Source: Prauserella isguenensis
GTDB taxonomy: Bacteria > Actinomycetota > Actinomycetes > Mycobacteriales > Pseudonocardiaceae
DNA length: 64,000 bases
NCBI RefSeq assembly: GCF_014191605.1
Contig: NZ_JACHWU010000001.1
Coordinates: 496,001-560,000 of the forward strand
Direction of reading: 5' to 3'
Part shown: positions 11,166 through 21,165 of the stretch, piece by piece
Layout of the letters: each line of letters begins with the position of its first letter
Numbering within the stretch: the first letter of the stretch is position 1
Made by a program: the position numbers and the translations under genes
The notes under the pieces: model-generated
The model's database searches: none
The model's input: the letters and a program-made list of their open reading frames with translations, nothing else
Told to the model about the DNA's origin: nothing

Positions 11166-11783
11166 TTACAACTCGAGGTTCGCGAGCATTCCGAACGTTT
11201 CGTCGACGAGGTCCTCGAGCGGTTCTCGATATCCGGTGTCGTGCCAGTACTCGATCAGCGCGATGAGGCCATGCACCATCGAGGACACGAACACCCGCAG
11301 GCGTAGCGAGTCGAGGCCGAGGCCGGTGTGGATCGCGAGGATGTCCCGCAGCAGCGCCTCCACCTGGTCGATCTCCGCTCCCAGGGCCTTGCGCACCGAC
11401 GGTTCCGACAGCATGAGGTGGATCCGCGTCCGCAGCAGCGATTCGTCCGCCGGCAGGTGGTCCTCGAGTTCGCCCAGCACTCGGCGCAGCGCCTCGACGG
11501 GACCGTGGTCGTTGAGCAGGCCATCGAAGCGCCGCAGCAGGTCGGGATCGGTCTCGTCGTAGAGGACGAGCTGTTCCTTGGTGCCGAAATAGCGGTACAC
11601 GGTGCTGGGCGAGACCTCGGCCTCGTCGGCGACCCGCTCGATCGTCACGGACGTGAAGCCGTGCTCGGCGAACAGCCGCAGTGCCGTGTCCTGAATGTGC
11701 CGCATCGCCTTGCGCTTCTTGCGCTCACGCAGTCCCGGTTCACGCCGATACCGGTCCCGGAGCGGCTCGACTCCGTCCACCAC
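11166..11783 (-). CDS. TetR-family transcriptional regulator
   Basis: A 205-residue regulator. The helix-turn-helix spans about residues 29-75 (ALRLFAEHGFTSVTIERVADEAEVSPSTVYRYFGTKE), followed by an all-helical ligand domain. It is divergent from the ABC exporter genes across a 283-base gap holding repeated palindromic motifs, so it very probably represses the exporter and itself. The start is GTG with TAAGCT (11790-11795) 6 bases upstream and no Shine-Dalgarno, implying a leaderless message. The inducer is unknown; exporter regulators of this layout usually sense the exported compound. Confidence 0.85.
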   Translation of the reverse strand: MVDGVEPLRDRYRREPGLRERKKRKAMRHIQDTALRLFAEHGFTSVTIERVADEAEVSPSTVYRYFGTKEQLVLYDETDPDLLRRFDGLLNDHGPVEALRRVLGELEDHLPADESLLRTRIHLMLSEPSVRKALGAEIDQVEALLRDILAIHTGLGLDSLRLRVFVSSMVHGLIALIEYWHDTGYREPLEDLVDETFGMLANLEL

Positions 11784-11959
11784 GCCGCGAGCTTAGCAGT
11801 GGCTTTCTTCTGATAGTGACTCCCGCATTTCGGTCTCAATGACCCACAGGGTCGACCACCCACGAGCACCTACGAGGAGGCCGACCTTGCAGGTGCCAAG
11901 TGCCCACAGTCGACCTCTCGCAGTCCGGAGCGACCGGCAATTGCTGGACACTGTCGACA

Positions 11960-12039
11960 GAAAGTCACTTTCAATACGAAGCCACTTGCAGAAGCATCCC
12001 CCGAATCCGTACTGTCACTCTCAACTGAAAGTCACTGTC
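11960..12039. promoter_or_regulatory. Repeated palindromic operator candidates for the TetR regulator
   Basis: GAAAGTCACTTTC at 11960-11972 is an inverted repeat with perfect 6-base arms around one base. GAAAGTCACTGTC at 12027-12039 is the same motif with one mismatch, 67 bases downstream and 27 bases before the ABC gene start. Degenerate half-sites (ACTGTCACTCTC at 12011-12022 and GATAGTGACTC near 11812) recur in the same gap. Spacing and symmetry fit TetR dimers. Confidence 0.6.
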
Positions 12040-12066
12040 ACATGCGAGGAGCTCCGGGGGTAACGG

Positions 12067-13248
12067 ATGCGCGGAACCGGCACGACCACGACCGTCGACG
12101 TCGCGGGGCTGATCAAGGAGTTCGGCCGATTCCGCGCTCTGGACGGACTCGACCTGACGGTCGAACCCGGAGAGGTCCACGGCTTCCTCGGCCCCAACGG
12201 AGCGGGTAAGTCGACGACGATCCGCGTACTGCTCGGCCTGTTGCGGGCCGACGGCGGCCGCGTCCGCCTGTTCGGGGGCGACCCGTGGCACGACGCCGTC
12301 ACGCTTCATCGCAGGCTCGCCTACGTCCCCGGCGACGTGCACCTCTGGCCGAGCCTCACCGGCGGCCAAGTCATCGACGTGCTGGCCGCCGCCCGTGGCG
12401 GCGTCGACGGGCGAAAGCGCGCCACGCTCCTCGAACGATTCGAACTCGACCCGACCAAGAAGGCACGCACCTACTCGAAAGGGAATCGGCAGAAGGTCGC
12501 CCTGGTGGCGGCACTGGCCTCCGACGCCGAACTGCTCGTGCTCGACGAACCGACGTCCGGTCTCGACCCACTGATGGAAGCCGTGTTCCAGGAGTGCGTC
12601 ACGGAAGTCGCGGCGGAAGGCCGCACCGTACTGCTCTCGAGTCACATCCTCGCCGAGGTCGAAGCACTGTGCGACCGCGTCAGCATCATCCGCGCAGGCC
12701 GTACCGTCCAGACCGGCACACTCGACGACCTGCGGCACCTCACGCGCACCACTGTCGACGCCCGCACCCGCACGCCCGCAACCGCGATCCACGACCTGCC
12801 CGGCGTGCACAACGCGACCACGGACAACGCGACCACGGACACCTCGGCCCCAGACACCACGTCGCCGGCCGGCCCGGGCATCGCGACTCCTCGGGACACC
12901 GGAGGCGCCGGACACCACGTGCGGTTCGACGTCGACGGTGATCACCTCGACCAGGCCATGCGCACCCTCGCCGAATTCGGCATCACCGCGTTGACCAGCT
13001 CGCCGCCGTCGCTCGAGGAACTGTTCCTCCGCCACTACGGCTCCCCCAAAGGCGGCTCTCCCAAAGACGACGCACGCAAAAACGGCTCCCCAGAACACGA
13101 CACCCACGACGGCATCCGCGACCACGACCCGGACGGCGCCGACCCGCACGACCACGACACCGCCACCACCCCCGCCCGGCCCACCGCAGCGCAAGCCCCC
13201 CACGGCACCGCCGCGGCGGACCGCTCCTGGGAAGGAACGGCCCGGTGA
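12067..13248 (+). CDS. ABC exporter ATP-binding subunit (drug-efflux type)
   Basis: A 393-residue nucleotide-binding subunit of a DrrA/TnrB2-like exporter. Walker [10 protein letters not shown] lies near residue 44, the Q-loop is in '[10 protein letters not shown]', the signature is an unusual '[11 protein letters not shown]', and Walker B is [13 protein letters not shown]. After residue 230 a substrate-class accessory domain is interrupted by Thr/Asp-rich sequence, and the last 50 residues are a His/Asp-rich tail (many HD and DH pairs) that might bind metal. A four-base overlap with the permease gene shows coupling. Expression is probably controlled by the divergent TetR. Confidence 0.85.
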   Translation: MRGTGTTTTVDVAGLIKEFGRFRALDGLDLTVEPGEVHGFLGPNGAGKSTTIRVLLGLLRADGGRVRLFGGDPWHDAVTLHRRLAYVPGDVHLWPSLTGGQVIDVLAAARGGVDGRKRATLLERFELDPTKKARTYSKGNRQKVALVAALASDAELLVLDEPTSGLDPLMEAVFQECVTEVAAEGRTVLLSSHILAEVEALCDRVSIIRAGRTVQTGTLDDLRHLTRTTVDARTRTPATAIHDLPGVHNATTDNATTDTSAPDTTSPAGPGIATPRDTGGAGHHVRFDVDGDHLDQAMRTLAEFGITALTSSPPSLEELFLRHYGSPKGGSPKDDARKNGSPEHDTHDGIRDHDPDGADPHDHDTATTPARPTAAQAPHGTAAADRSWEGTAR

Positions 13249-14840
13249 CTCCGCGCACGCTTACCGCGACGGCGCTCCTCACCCGGTTGACGCTGCGCCG
13301 TGACCGCGTGCGGCTCGCGATCTGGTTCGCCGCGCTGCTGGCGTTGCCCCTGGCGGCGGTCGCCGCTTTCGAGTCGCTCTATCCGACACAGGCCTCCCTC
13401 GACGGCTACGCCCGCGCGGCCGCCAACCCCGCGGCGATCGCGATCGGCGGCCCCGGGCACGGTCTGCACACGCTCGGCGGCGTGATCGTGTTCGAGGTCG
13501 GCGGATTCGCCGCGATCGGCATCGCCCTCTGCAACGTCTTCCTCGTGGGCCGCCACACGCGCGCCGAGGAGGAACTCGGCCGTGTCGAGTTGTTGCGGGC
13601 GGCGGTCGTCGGACGGCACGCGGCGCTCACGGCGGCACTGCTGGTGGCGGCCGGGTTCAACGCGGCCGTCGGCGGTGCCGTCGCCGTCGCACTGGGCGCG
13701 CAGGGGCTCCCGTGGCCGGGCAGCGTGACGTTCGGGGCGGCGCTCGCTGCGATCGGGCTCGCGTTCGCGGCGGTCACGGCGGTGGCCGCGCAGGTGGCCG
13801 ATCATGCGCGCGGGGCGCAGGCGCGCGCGGGCGCGGTGTTCGGTGCCGCCTACCTCGCGCGGGCTGCGGGCGACCTCGGCGACGGCACGCTGTCGTGGTC
13901 CACTCCCGTCGGCTGGGCGCAGGCGACGCGGCCGTTCGCGGACGAGCAGTGGTGGCCGTTACTGCTCGTCGCAGGCCTGGTGGTGGCGTGTGTGATCGGC
14001 GCGTTCACGCTGGAGTCGCACCGGGACCTGGGCGAGGGTTTGGCTTCCCGTAAGCCGGGACCGGCGCATGCGAGCACCGGGCTGACGACGAGGCTGGGCC
14101 TGGTGTGGCGGCTGCAACGGAGCGGAATCGCGGGCTGGATGGCCGGCGTGCTCGTCGCCGGTGCGGCCATGGGTGCGGCCGCCGACCAGACCGGGGACAT
14201 GCTCGCCGACAACCCGGATCTGCTGGCGGCGGTCGGCGGTTCGGCCGCCGAGGAGCTGACCGACGTCTTCTTCCGTATGACCGCACTACTGCTCGCGGTG
14301 GCGGTCAGCGGATACCTCGTCGCGGCGATGCTGCGCAGCCGTTCCGAGGAGCGGGCCGGACACGTCGAGCCGCTGCTGGCCGGCGCGGTGAGCCGCACCG
14401 GGTGGACGTCGGCGCAGCTCGCCGTTCCGGCGGTGGCGAGCGCGGCACTGTTGGCGCTCGGCGGCGCGAGCGCGGGTGCGGTGTACGCCGTCGCCGCGGG
14501 GGACGCCGCCCAGTTGCCGCGGATCCTGGGTTCCGGGGTCGCGTACCTACCCGCGGTGTGGCTGTTCGGCGGGCTCGCGGTGGCGCTGTTCGGCGTGGCG
14601 CCGCGGTCGACTTCGGTGGCGTGGGGCGCGCTCGCGGTGGCTGCGGTCGCGTCGCTGCTCGGACCCGCGTTCCGGCTGCCCGCGTGGGCGGTCGACCTGT
14701 CACCGTTCGAACTGACGCCGCAACTGCCCGGGGGTGAGGCGATGCTGACGGCGCCGGTGGTGATGCTGCTGCTCGCGTCGGCCCTGACCGTCGCGGGAAC
14801 CGCGGGGTTCGCCCGACGTGACCTCTCCACCACCGCGTGA
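13245..14840 (+). CDS. ABC exporter permease (polyketide-antibiotic type)
   Basis: A 531-residue permease with about twelve hydrophobic segments arranged as two similar halves, resembling the TnrB3/COG3559 group that pairs with DrrA-like ATPases. It starts with GTG overlapping the ATPase stop by four bases. The two subunits should form a complete exporter of a hydrophobic compound; the substrate is unknown. No biosynthetic genes adjoin it, so self-resistance to an endogenous antibiotic is not supported by context. Confidence 0.8.
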   Translation: MTPRTLTATALLTRLTLRRDRVRLAIWFAALLALPLAAVAAFESLYPTQASLDGYARAAANPAAIAIGGPGHGLHTLGGVIVFEVGGFAAIGIALCNVFLVGRHTRAEEELGRVELLRAAVVGRHAALTAALLVAAGFNAAVGGAVAVALGAQGLPWPGSVTFGAALAAIGLAFAAVTAVAAQVADHARGAQARAGAVFGAAYLARAAGDLGDGTLSWSTPVGWAQATRPFADEQWWPLLLVAGLVVACVIGAFTLESHRDLGEGLASRKPGPAHASTGLTTRLGLVWRLQRSGIAGWMAGVLVAGAAMGAAADQTGDMLADNPDLLAAVGGSAAEELTDVFFRMTALLLAVAVSGYLVAAMLRSRSEERAGHVEPLLAGAVSRTGWTSAQLAVPAVASAALLALGGASAGAVYAVAAGDAAQLPRILGSGVAYLPAVWLFGGLAVALFGVAPRSTSVAWGALAVAAVASLLGPAFRLPAWAVDLSPFELTPQLPGGEAMLTAPVVMLLLASALTVAGTAGFARRDLSTTA

Positions 14841-14875
14841 GGACGCAGGCCCGGGGGGCACTACCGTCGTCGGCC

Positions 14876-16081
14876 ATGCGACGGGTTGTGGTGATCGGCG
14901 GTGGGATTCTCGGGCTCGCCGTCGCGCGCGAGCTGACCGAGCGCGGCGACGAGGTGACGCTCCTCGAGAAGGAGGACCGCTGGGCGGCGCACCAGACGGG
15001 CAACAATTCGAACGTCGTCCACGCGGGCCTGTACTACAAGCCGGGGTCGCACAAAGCGCGGATGTCGGTGGCGGGCAACCGCTCGATCCTCGCGTTCGCC
15101 CGCGAACACGGGATTCCGGCCGAGGTCTGCGGCAAGCTCGTCGTCGCCACACAGCCGTCGGAACGGGCCGCGCTGCATGTCCTCGCCGAGCGGGCGCAGG
15201 CCAACGGCGTACCGGCGCGGCTGGTCGGTCCCGTCGAGGCGCGCGAGTACGAACCCGAGGTGTCGTGCGTCGAGGCGCTGCGCGTCGAGACCACCGGGAT
15301 CATCGACTTCCCGGCCGTCTGCGAGACCCTCGCCCGGCTGTCCACGTCGGCGGGTGCCGACCTGCGGCTCGGCACCCGCGCGGTGGCGATCCGGCCGCGG
15401 CAGGGCGGAGGCGTCGACGTCGCCACGGAGACGTCCGCCGGCGACTCCGGGTCCGGGACGCTCCGCGCAGACGTGCTGGTCAACTGTGCGGGTCTGCACG
15501 CCGACCGGGTCGCCGAGCTCGCCGGGGTGCGGCCGCGGGCTCGGATCGTGCCGTTCCGCGGCGAGTACTACGAGCTGCGCCCCGAGAAGCGACACCTCGT
15601 GCGCGGGCTGATCTACCCGGTGCCCGATCCGTCACTGCCGTTCCTCGGCGTGCACCTGACGCGGATGCTCGACGGCAGTGTCCACGCCGGACCCAACGCG
15701 GTACTGGCGCTGCGTCGTGAGGGCTACCGGTGGCGGGACGTCTCGCCGCGCGACGTCGCCGACGTGGCACGGTTCTCGGGATCGTGGCGACTGGCCCGCC
15801 GGTTCGCGTTCCCGGTGGGGTGGGACGAGGTTCGGCGCTCGCTGTCCCGCAGGCGGTTCGCCCGGAGCCTGGCGCGGCTCGTGCCCGCCGTCGAGCCCGG
15901 CGACATCGTGCACCACGGCGCGGGCGTGCGCGCGCAGGCGGTACTGCCGGACGGCGGCCTCGCCGAGGACTTCCTCATCGACCGCGCGGCGGGGCAGGTA
16001 CACGTTCTCAACGCGCCGTCCCCGGCCGCCACCAGCGCCCTCGAGATCGCGCGCCACGTCGCCGACAGCACGGAGACCTGA
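14876..16081 (+). CDS. lhgO: LhgO-like FAD-dependent oxidoreductase
   Basis: A 401-residue DAO-family flavoprotein matching L-2-hydroxyglutarate oxidase. The N-terminal dinucleotide motif is VVVIGGGILGLA; 'KEDRWAAHQTGNNSNVVHAGLYYKPGS' and 'GLIYPVPDPSLPFLGVHLTRMLDG' are diagnostic for the LhgO group. It would oxidise L-2-hydroxyglutarate to 2-oxoglutarate, passing electrons to quinone or oxygen. ATG 14876 is chosen because it begins the FAD fold; TACCGT at 14862-14867 lies 8 bases upstream without a Shine-Dalgarno. It follows the permease by 35 bases but appears to have its own promoter. Confidence 0.85.
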   Translation: MRRVVVIGGGILGLAVARELTERGDEVTLLEKEDRWAAHQTGNNSNVVHAGLYYKPGSHKARMSVAGNRSILAFAREHGIPAEVCGKLVVATQPSERAALHVLAERAQANGVPARLVGPVEAREYEPEVSCVEALRVETTGIIDFPAVCETLARLSTSAGADLRLGTRAVAIRPRQGGGVDVATETSAGDSGSGTLRADVLVNCAGLHADRVAELAGVRPRARIVPFRGEYYELRPEKRHLVRGLIYPVPDPSLPFLGVHLTRMLDGSVHAGPNAVLALRREGYRWRDVSPRDVADVARFSGSWRLARRFAFPVGWDEVRRSLSRRRFARSLARLVPAVEPGDIVHHGAGVRAQAVLPDGGLAEDFLIDRAAGQVHVLNAPSPAATSALEIARHVADSTET

Positions 16082-16186
16082 GTCCGCGGCCGCGGGTGCC
16101 GATCGGCGAGGTCGGGGCGGGAAAAGTCGTGGGAGAATTTTCCGCGTTGTAACTCACATGCGCCCCGGCGGCCCTACCGTGAATCC

Positions 16187-16948
16187 GTGTCCGAAGACTT
16201 CATGATCCGCCCGGTCGAGCCCGCCCCCACGGGCATCGGCCTCGTGGCCCCGTTCGACTTCGCCCTCGACCGCGAACTGTGGCGATGGCTGCCCGCCCAC
16301 GTCGACCTGTACACCACGCGCCTGCCGTACCTGTCCGATCCAGTGTCGGTACAGCTCGCCACCGCGCTCAGCGATCCCCGCGGCGTCCGCAACGCCACGC
16401 GCGACGTCCTCGCGCCGGAACCGAGTGCGGTCGCGTATTCGTGCAGTTCCGGAAGTTTCGTCGACGGTGCCGCGGGCGAGGCCGCGATCGTCGCCGCGAT
16501 GCTCGACGCGGGCGCGCCCGCCGCTGTCACGACGTCGGGCGCCATGGTCGCCGCGCTCACCGAGATCGGCGCACAACGCGTCGCACTGGTGACGCCGTAC
16601 GTCGACGCCGTCACCGACAAGCTCGTCGACTTCCTCGCCGCGTTCGGTATCACCGCGACCGCCCGGTTCGACCTCGGCCTCAGCGGCGGGATCTGGAAGA
16701 CGTCCTACACCGACGTCCGAAATGCAGTGTCCACTGTCGACATCAATGGAGCGGACGCGCTGTTCATCGCGTGCACCAACGTGCCGACGTACGACCTCGT
16801 CGCGCCCCTCGAAGCGCAACTCGAGGTGCCCGTGCTCACCGCGAACCAGGTCACGATGTGGGCCGCGATGCGCGACGCCGGCGTGATCGGCGTCGACGCA
16901 CCCGGATCGCTATTCGCCGACCGGGGAGAGGACCTCACGGCCGCCTAG
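16187..16948 (+). CDS. Maleate isomerase / aryl-malonate decarboxylase family protein
   Basis: A 253-residue Asp/Glu-racemase-superfamily protein. The two catalytic cysteines expected of maleate cis-trans isomerases are present, C86 in YSCSSGSF and C196 in ACTNVPTYD, each in the right position of the two Rossmann-like halves. Maleate, malonate or hydantoin derivatives are possible substrates. The GTG start has TACCGT at 16175-16180, 6 bases upstream, and no Shine-Dalgarno. The last 39 bases overlap the convergent serS terminus. Confidence 0.75.
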   Translation: MSEDFMIRPVEPAPTGIGLVAPFDFALDRELWRWLPAHVDLYTTRLPYLSDPVSVQLATALSDPRGVRNATRDVLAPEPSAVAYSCSSGSFVDGAAGEAAIVAAMLDAGAPAAVTTSGAMVAALTEIGAQRVALVTPYVDAVTDKLVDFLAAFGITATARFDLGLSGGIWKTSYTDVRNAVSTVDINGADALFIACTNVPTYDLVAPLEAQLEVPVLTANQVTMWAAMRDAGVIGVDAPGSLFADRGEDLTAA

Positions 16949-18178
16949 GAACGGGCGCATCGCCTCCGGCACCCGGACGGAACCGTCGGCGAGCTGGTGG
17001 TTCTCCAGGATCGCCACCAGCCACCGCGTCGTCGCGAGGGTGCCGTTGAGCGTGGCCGCGGTCTGCGGCTTGCCGCCTGCGTCGCGGTAGCGGACGCCGA
17101 GTCTGCGCGCCTGGAACGTCGTGCAGTTCGACGTCGACGTCAGCTCGCGGTACGTCTCCTGCGTCGGAATCCACGCCTCGCAGTCGTACTTGCGGGCGGC
17201 GCTCGTGCCGAGGTCGCCCGCCGCGGTGTCGATCACGCGGTACGGCACCTCGATCTTGGCGAGCATGTCCTCCTCGAACGCCAGCAGCTTCTCGTGCTCG
17301 GCCTCGGCGTCCTCGGGCCTGCAGTAGGCGAACATCTCGATCTTGTCGAACTGGTGCACCCGGAGGATGCCGCGGGTGTCCTTGCCGTACGAACCCGCCT
17401 CGCGGCGGAAGCACGTGGACCAGCCCGCGTACCGCTTCGCGCCCGCACGCAGGTCGATGATCTCGTCGGCGTGGTACCCCGCCAGCGGCACCTCGGAGGT
17501 GCCGACGAGGTACAGGTCGTCGTCTCCGAGGTTGTACACCTCGTCGGCGTGCGCCCCGAGGAAGCCGGTGCCGCCCATGATCTCCGGGCGCACCAGCACG
17601 GGCGGCACCATGAGCTCGAAACCGGTGGCGCCCGCCTGCGCGGCGGCCATGTTCAGCAACGCGAGCTGCAGCTGCGCGCCGACACCGGTCAGGAAGTAGA
17701 ACCGGGCGCCCGACACCTTCGCGCCCCGCTCCATGTCGATCGCACCGAGGCGCTCACCGAGGTCGAGATGGTCCCGCGGGCTGAAGTCGAACTCGCGCGG
17801 CGTGCCGACGTGCTTGAGCACCTCGAAGTCGTCCTCGCCGCCCGCGGGGACGCCGTCGATGATCAGGTTCGGGACCACGCGGTGCAGTTGCTCGAACTCG
17901 TCGCTCGCGCGCGACTGCTCGGCCTCGGCCTCCTTGACCTGGGCGGCGAGCTCCTTGCCCTTGGCCAGCAGCGCCTCCCGTTCGTCACCGGAGGCCTTGC
18001 CGATCTGCTTACCGAGAGCCTTGTGTTCGCCGCGCAACCGGTCGGCGGCCGCGATCGCGGACCTGCGCCGGCCGTCCAGGGACAGCAGCCGGTCGACGAC
18101 GCCCTGGTCCTCGCCGCGGGCTCGCTGCGAGGCGCGTACCTGGTCCGGGTCTTCGCGCAGAATCCTGAGGTCGATCAC
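16910..18178 (-). CDS. serS: Seryl-tRNA synthetase
   Basis: A 422-residue class II aminoacyl-tRNA synthetase. The N-terminal coiled-coil arm spans about residues 25-100, followed by the catalytic core with motif 2 '[23 protein letters not shown]' and motif 3 '[16 protein letters not shown]'. Sequence and length are close to M. tuberculosis SerS (Rv3834c). GTG 18178 is used because 'VIDLRILRE' is the canonical N-terminus; TACCCT at 18186-18191 lies 7 bases upstream, suggesting leaderless transcription. It is the first element of a block colinear with Rv3834c-Rv3838c. A 21-base repeat array lies upstream. Confidence 0.97.
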   Translation of the reverse strand: MIDLRILREDPDQVRASQRARGEDQGVVDRLLSLDGRRRSAIAAADRLRGEHKALGKQIGKASGDEREALLAKGKELAAQVKEAEAEQSRASDEFEQLHRVVPNLIIDGVPAGGEDDFEVLKHVGTPREFDFSPRDHLDLGERLGAIDMERGAKVSGARFYFLTGVGAQLQLALLNMAAAQAGATGFELMVPPVLVRPEIMGGTGFLGAHADEVYNLGDDDLYLVGTSEVPLAGYHADEIIDLRAGAKRYAGWSTCFRREAGSYGKDTRGILRVHQFDKIEMFAYCRPEDAEAEHEKLLAFEEDMLAKIEVPYRVIDTAAGDLGTSAARKYDCEAWIPTQETYRELTSTSNCTTFQARRLGVRYRDAGGKPQTAATLNGTLATTRWLVAILENHQLADGSVRVPEAMRPFLGGREVLSPVGE

Positions 18179-18288
18179 GTCCCTGAGGGTAGACGGCCCG
18201 GCCGACGGCACTCCGCCGAGGCACGACCGCGACGACCGATCGCGTCACCTGGCCGGAACAACCCGCCCCCGCAACCCGCGACACAGCT

Positions 18289-18393
18289 CCCCGAAGCCGC
18301 ACCACGAGCCCCTGAGGCCGCAACACGGTCCCCGCGATGCGCAACACGGCCCCCTGAAGTCGCAACACGGGCCCCGCGATGCGCAACACGAGT
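18289..18393. repeat. Tandem array, period 21 bases, five copies
   Basis: Five units begin at 18289, 18310, 18331, 18352 and 18373, exactly 21 bases apart. Each contains the core CGCAACACGG (the first is variant) preceded alternately by CCCTGA or CCCGCGAT. The array fills the space between the dhmA stop and the serS promoter. No protein-coding signal is visible. Confidence 0.85.
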
Positions 18394-18413
18394 GCAGGGC
18401 ACGCGGGGCCGGG

Positions 18414-19319
18414 TTAGAGGGAGCGGACGAAACTCGCGATCTCGACGGCCAACCGGGGTCCGCCGTCCTCCTGGAGGAAGTGGCCCGCGTCGTTGATGAC
18501 CGGGTGCTCGCGGCCCTCGGCTCCCGGGAGGCGTTCCAGGACGGGCCGCATGCCCGCGGTGATCGGGTCACTGTCGGAGAACGCGACCAGCATCGGGATC
18601 GACAGCTTGCCGAGCGCGGCGCGCGCCGCGCGATTGGCCTCCGTCGCCGGGTCGTCCGGCGTGGTCGGCACGAGCGACGGCATGGCCCGCGGCCCCGCCT
18701 TGTACATCTCGTTCGGGAACGGCGCGTCGTAGGCGGCCCGCTCCTCCTCGGTCAGCTTCGTGACGCAGCCGGACTGCACGAACCGGCCGATGTCGAGCAC
18801 CTGCGCCTTCTCGACGGCGTCGTGGAACGACCACCAGACGTCGGGCATGCCCTCGTCGCCCGTCGGCAGTCCCGTGTTGGCGGGCACGACGCCCGCGAAC
18901 CGCTCGGGATGCTCGGCGACGAGGCGCAGGCCGATCAGCCCGCCCCAGTCCTGGCCGACGAGCGTGACGTCGCGCAGGTCCAGCGCATCGAACGCGAACG
19001 CGCGCATCCATTCGACGTGTGCGGCGTAGGTGTGGTCGGCGACGTCGGCCGGCTTGTCCGAACGGCCGAAGCCGACGAGGTCCGGTGCGATCGCGCGGAT
19101 CCCGGCGTCGGCGAGCACCGGCAGCATCTTCCGGTACAGATACGACCAGCTGGGCTCGCCGTGCAGCAGCAGCACGACCGGACCGTCGGCGGGGCCCGCC
19201 TCGACGTATCCGATGCGGACTATGCCGGTCTCCTGGCTGTCGATCTCGGCGTAACGCTCGGGGAAATCGAAGCCGGGGAGATTCTCGAAACGATCGTCTG
19301 GAGTCCGCAATAGCCGCAC
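18414..19319 (-). CDS. dhmA: Haloalkane dehalogenase, HLD-I type
   Basis: A 301-residue alpha/beta-hydrolase that resembles M. tuberculosis DhmA (Rv2296) and DhlA throughout. The oxyanion motif is HGEPSWSYLYRKM, the nucleophile Asp and halide-binding Trp lie in VGQDWGG, and the catalytic His is in DAGHFLQED. The enzyme would release halide from haloalkanes by hydrolysis, although natural substrates of this group are mostly unknown. GTG 19319 starts the conserved 'VRLLRTPDDRF'; TACGGT at 19326-19331 is 6 bases upstream with no Shine-Dalgarno. It is a single-gene unit. Confidence 0.85.
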   Translation of the reverse strand: MRLLRTPDDRFENLPGFDFPERYAEIDSQETGIVRIGYVEAGPADGPVVLLLHGEPSWSYLYRKMLPVLADAGIRAIAPDLVGFGRSDKPADVADHTYAAHVEWMRAFAFDALDLRDVTLVGQDWGGLIGLRLVAEHPERFAGVVPANTGLPTGDEGMPDVWWSFHDAVEKAQVLDIGRFVQSGCVTKLTEEERAAYDAPFPNEMYKAGPRAMPSLVPTTPDDPATEANRAARAALGKLSIPMLVAFSDSDPITAGMRPVLERLPGAEGREHPVINDAGHFLQEDGGPRLAVEIASFVRSL

Positions 19320-19435
19320 GCCGCCACCGTAGCGCGTCAGAGGCACCTGACAACCCCGCGAAACGATCACGAGACGGTCGCCTCACACCGAGCGCATCCA
19401 CGGCGCCGCCGACGGCGTGCGGCCGGGCGGAACGA

Positions 19436-19882
19436 CTAGGAGATCGCGACGGCCACCACGAGACCGAGCGCCAGGTGGGCGGCCGCGACGACGAGGCTCG
19501 CGGGGGCGAAGCGGTCGCTCTCGATCGTCGAACGGACGTCGATGCGGGTGGCGAACTCGAGCACGCGCACCGCGGCGACCTGCACGACGATGCCGACGAA
19601 CCCGAACACCAGGGACATGATCAGGCCCTCGGCGAGGTCACCGGTGGAGGCCCAGATCGCGACGACGACGATGAACGCCATCGACAGCAGTCCGGACGAG
19701 GTGACGATCACGGCGTTCGGCAGACCGCGGCGCACGAGCTCCGAGAGCTTGCCGGGCGTGGTGAAGTCGATCGCGTAGAAGCCGATGAACATCAGCAGCA
19801 GGCCGACGATCGCGTACAGCGCGATGGCGCCGATGCCCCAGGCGATGTCTCCGAAGAAGCCTTCGGACAGTGCGACGTTCAC
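19436..19882 (-). CDS. DUF350 membrane protein (YjfL-like)
   Basis: A 148-residue protein with four predicted transmembrane helices and the DUF350 pattern of two repeated helical pairs (GLLLMFIGFYAIDFTTPGKL and FGFVGIVVQVAAVRVLEFATR). AAGGGAGA precedes the GTG at a good distance. It follows the GSP-synthetase-like gene by 115 bases on the same strand, the same partnership as in E. coli yjfL-yjfC. The function of DUF350 is unknown; it may anchor or channel for the ligase system. Confidence 0.8.
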   Translation of the reverse strand: MNVALSEGFFGDIAWGIGAIALYAIVGLLLMFIGFYAIDFTTPGKLSELVRRGLPNAVIVTSSGLLSMAFIVVVAIWASTGDLAEGLIMSLVFGFVGIVVQVAAVRVLEFATRIDVRSTIESDRFAPASLVVAAAHLALGLVVAVAIS

Positions 19883-19997
19883 GTGGAACTCTCCCTTGGT
19901 CGAGTATCGGAAAGGTCGGCTCCGGCCGGTGCGGCCCTCCCGGCGCTCGGCCCGTCGGAGACGTGCACCCGCCGGAGGCGGTGTCGATCGATGACGG

Positions 19998-21161
19998 TCA
20001 CTCGGGGATGCGGTGCGGGACGAACGCGGCGCCGTCGTCGGTGACGAGCCCCGCGGTCTCGCGAATCCCCAGCCCCGCCGCGTTGTCGCCGACGATCCAG
20101 GCGCCCAACGCGGGCCGGAAACCGTCGAACTCGGGCAGCGGGTCGAACGCCTGGAAGGTGTAACCCTCGGCGCCGTAGACGCCCGCTGTCTCGGTCTCGT
20201 AGCCGGGCGCGACGATCTGCACGTTCGCGCCCTCCCTGCCGAGTTTGGGCTTGCGCACGTACTCGGTGAGCAGGCCCGGCTGGTCGTTGAACGCGGGCAG
20301 CAGGTTGGGATGCCCGGGATAGTTCTCCCAGAGGATGCCGAGCAGCGCCTTGTTGGACAGCAGGGTCTTCCACAGCGGTTCGACCCACAGCGTCTGCGGC
20401 AACGATTCGGCGGCGTACCGGCCGAACTCCTCCTCGACGATCCATTCCCACGGGTAGTTCTTCACGACCGTGCCCATGGGCGCCTCTTCGAGGTCGACGA
20501 ACCGCTTCAGCAGCGGATCCCAGCCGATCTCCTCGATGGCGAGCGCGACCGTGTCGAGACCGGCCTCGGCGGCCGTCTCCTGCAGGTAGGTCGTGGTGAT
20601 GTGATCCTCACCGCTGGTGTCGGCGCTCGACCACGTGAAGTGGACCTCCTTCGACGGCAACAGCCCGCCGATGTGCTGCCAGCGCTCGACGAGCTGTTCG
20701 TGCAGCGAGTTCCACTGGTCGGAGTCGGGAAAGACCTCGGTCTTCCAGTGCCACTGCAGGATGGCCGCCTCGAGCAGCGAGCTCGGGGTGTCGGCGTTGT
20801 ACTCCAGCAGCTTGGCGGGGCCGCGGCCGTCGTAGCGCAGGTCGAACCGGCCGTAGAGGTGCGGGTCCTGCCGCTTCCACGACTCGGCGACATGCGGCCA
20901 CAGCCATTCGGGCAGCCCGAACTCGCGGTACCGCTCGGTGGTCACCACGTGGTCCACGGCGTCCAGGCACATCGAGTGGAGCAGCTCGACGTCCGCCTCG
21001 AGCGCGAGCACCTCGTCCATCGGGATGACGTAGTGCACCGACTCGTCCCAGTAGGGCCGGGCCTTGCCGTCGCCGTAACGCGCCGGGGTACCGAAGACGA
21101 GTCCCTGCTGTTCGACGGTCCGCTGCCAGTCGGCGCGGGGTACGGAAGTGGATCGCTGCAC
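19998..21161 (-). CDS. Glutathionylspermidine-synthetase-type ATP-grasp ligase (YgiC/YjfC-like)
   Basis: A 387-residue ATP-grasp amide ligase. The family pattern is clear: 'YHVVTT..'-type N-terminal pre-ATP-grasp region, 'RFDLRYDGRGPAKLLEYNADTPSSLLEA' in the middle, and 'LLTEYVRKPKLGREGANV' and 'LGAWIVGDNAAGLGIRE' in the ATP-binding half. There is no amidase domain, so it is synthetase-only like YgiC/YjfC. Actinobacteria make mycothiol, not glutathione, so the peptide substrate must differ. GTG 21161 was chosen because it lies four bases after the upstream stop and begins conserved sequence. It forms an operon with the DUF1190-like and DUF350 genes. Confidence 0.85.
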   Translation of the reverse strand: MQRSTSVPRADWQRTVEQQGLVFGTPARYGDGKARPYWDESVHYVIPMDEVLALEADVELLHSMCLDAVDHVVTTERYREFGLPEWLWPHVAESWKRQDPHLYGRFDLRYDGRGPAKLLEYNADTPSSLLEAAILQWHWKTEVFPDSDQWNSLHEQLVERWQHIGGLLPSKEVHFTWSSADTSGEDHITTTYLQETAAEAGLDTVALAIEEIGWDPLLKRFVDLEEAPMGTVVKNYPWEWIVEEEFGRYAAESLPQTLWVEPLWKTLLSNKALLGILWENYPGHPNLLPAFNDQPGLLTEYVRKPKLGREGANVQIVAPGYETETAGVYGAEGYTFQAFDPLPEFDGFRPALGAWIVGDNAAGLGIRETAGLVTDDGAAFVPHRIPE

Positions 21162-21165
21162 CGGG

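Noticed and set aside
11166-14840. Antibiotic biosynthesis cluster around the ABC exporter
   Set aside because: No polyketide, peptide-synthetase or tailoring genes adjoin it; the P450 is 45 kb away among unrelated genes.
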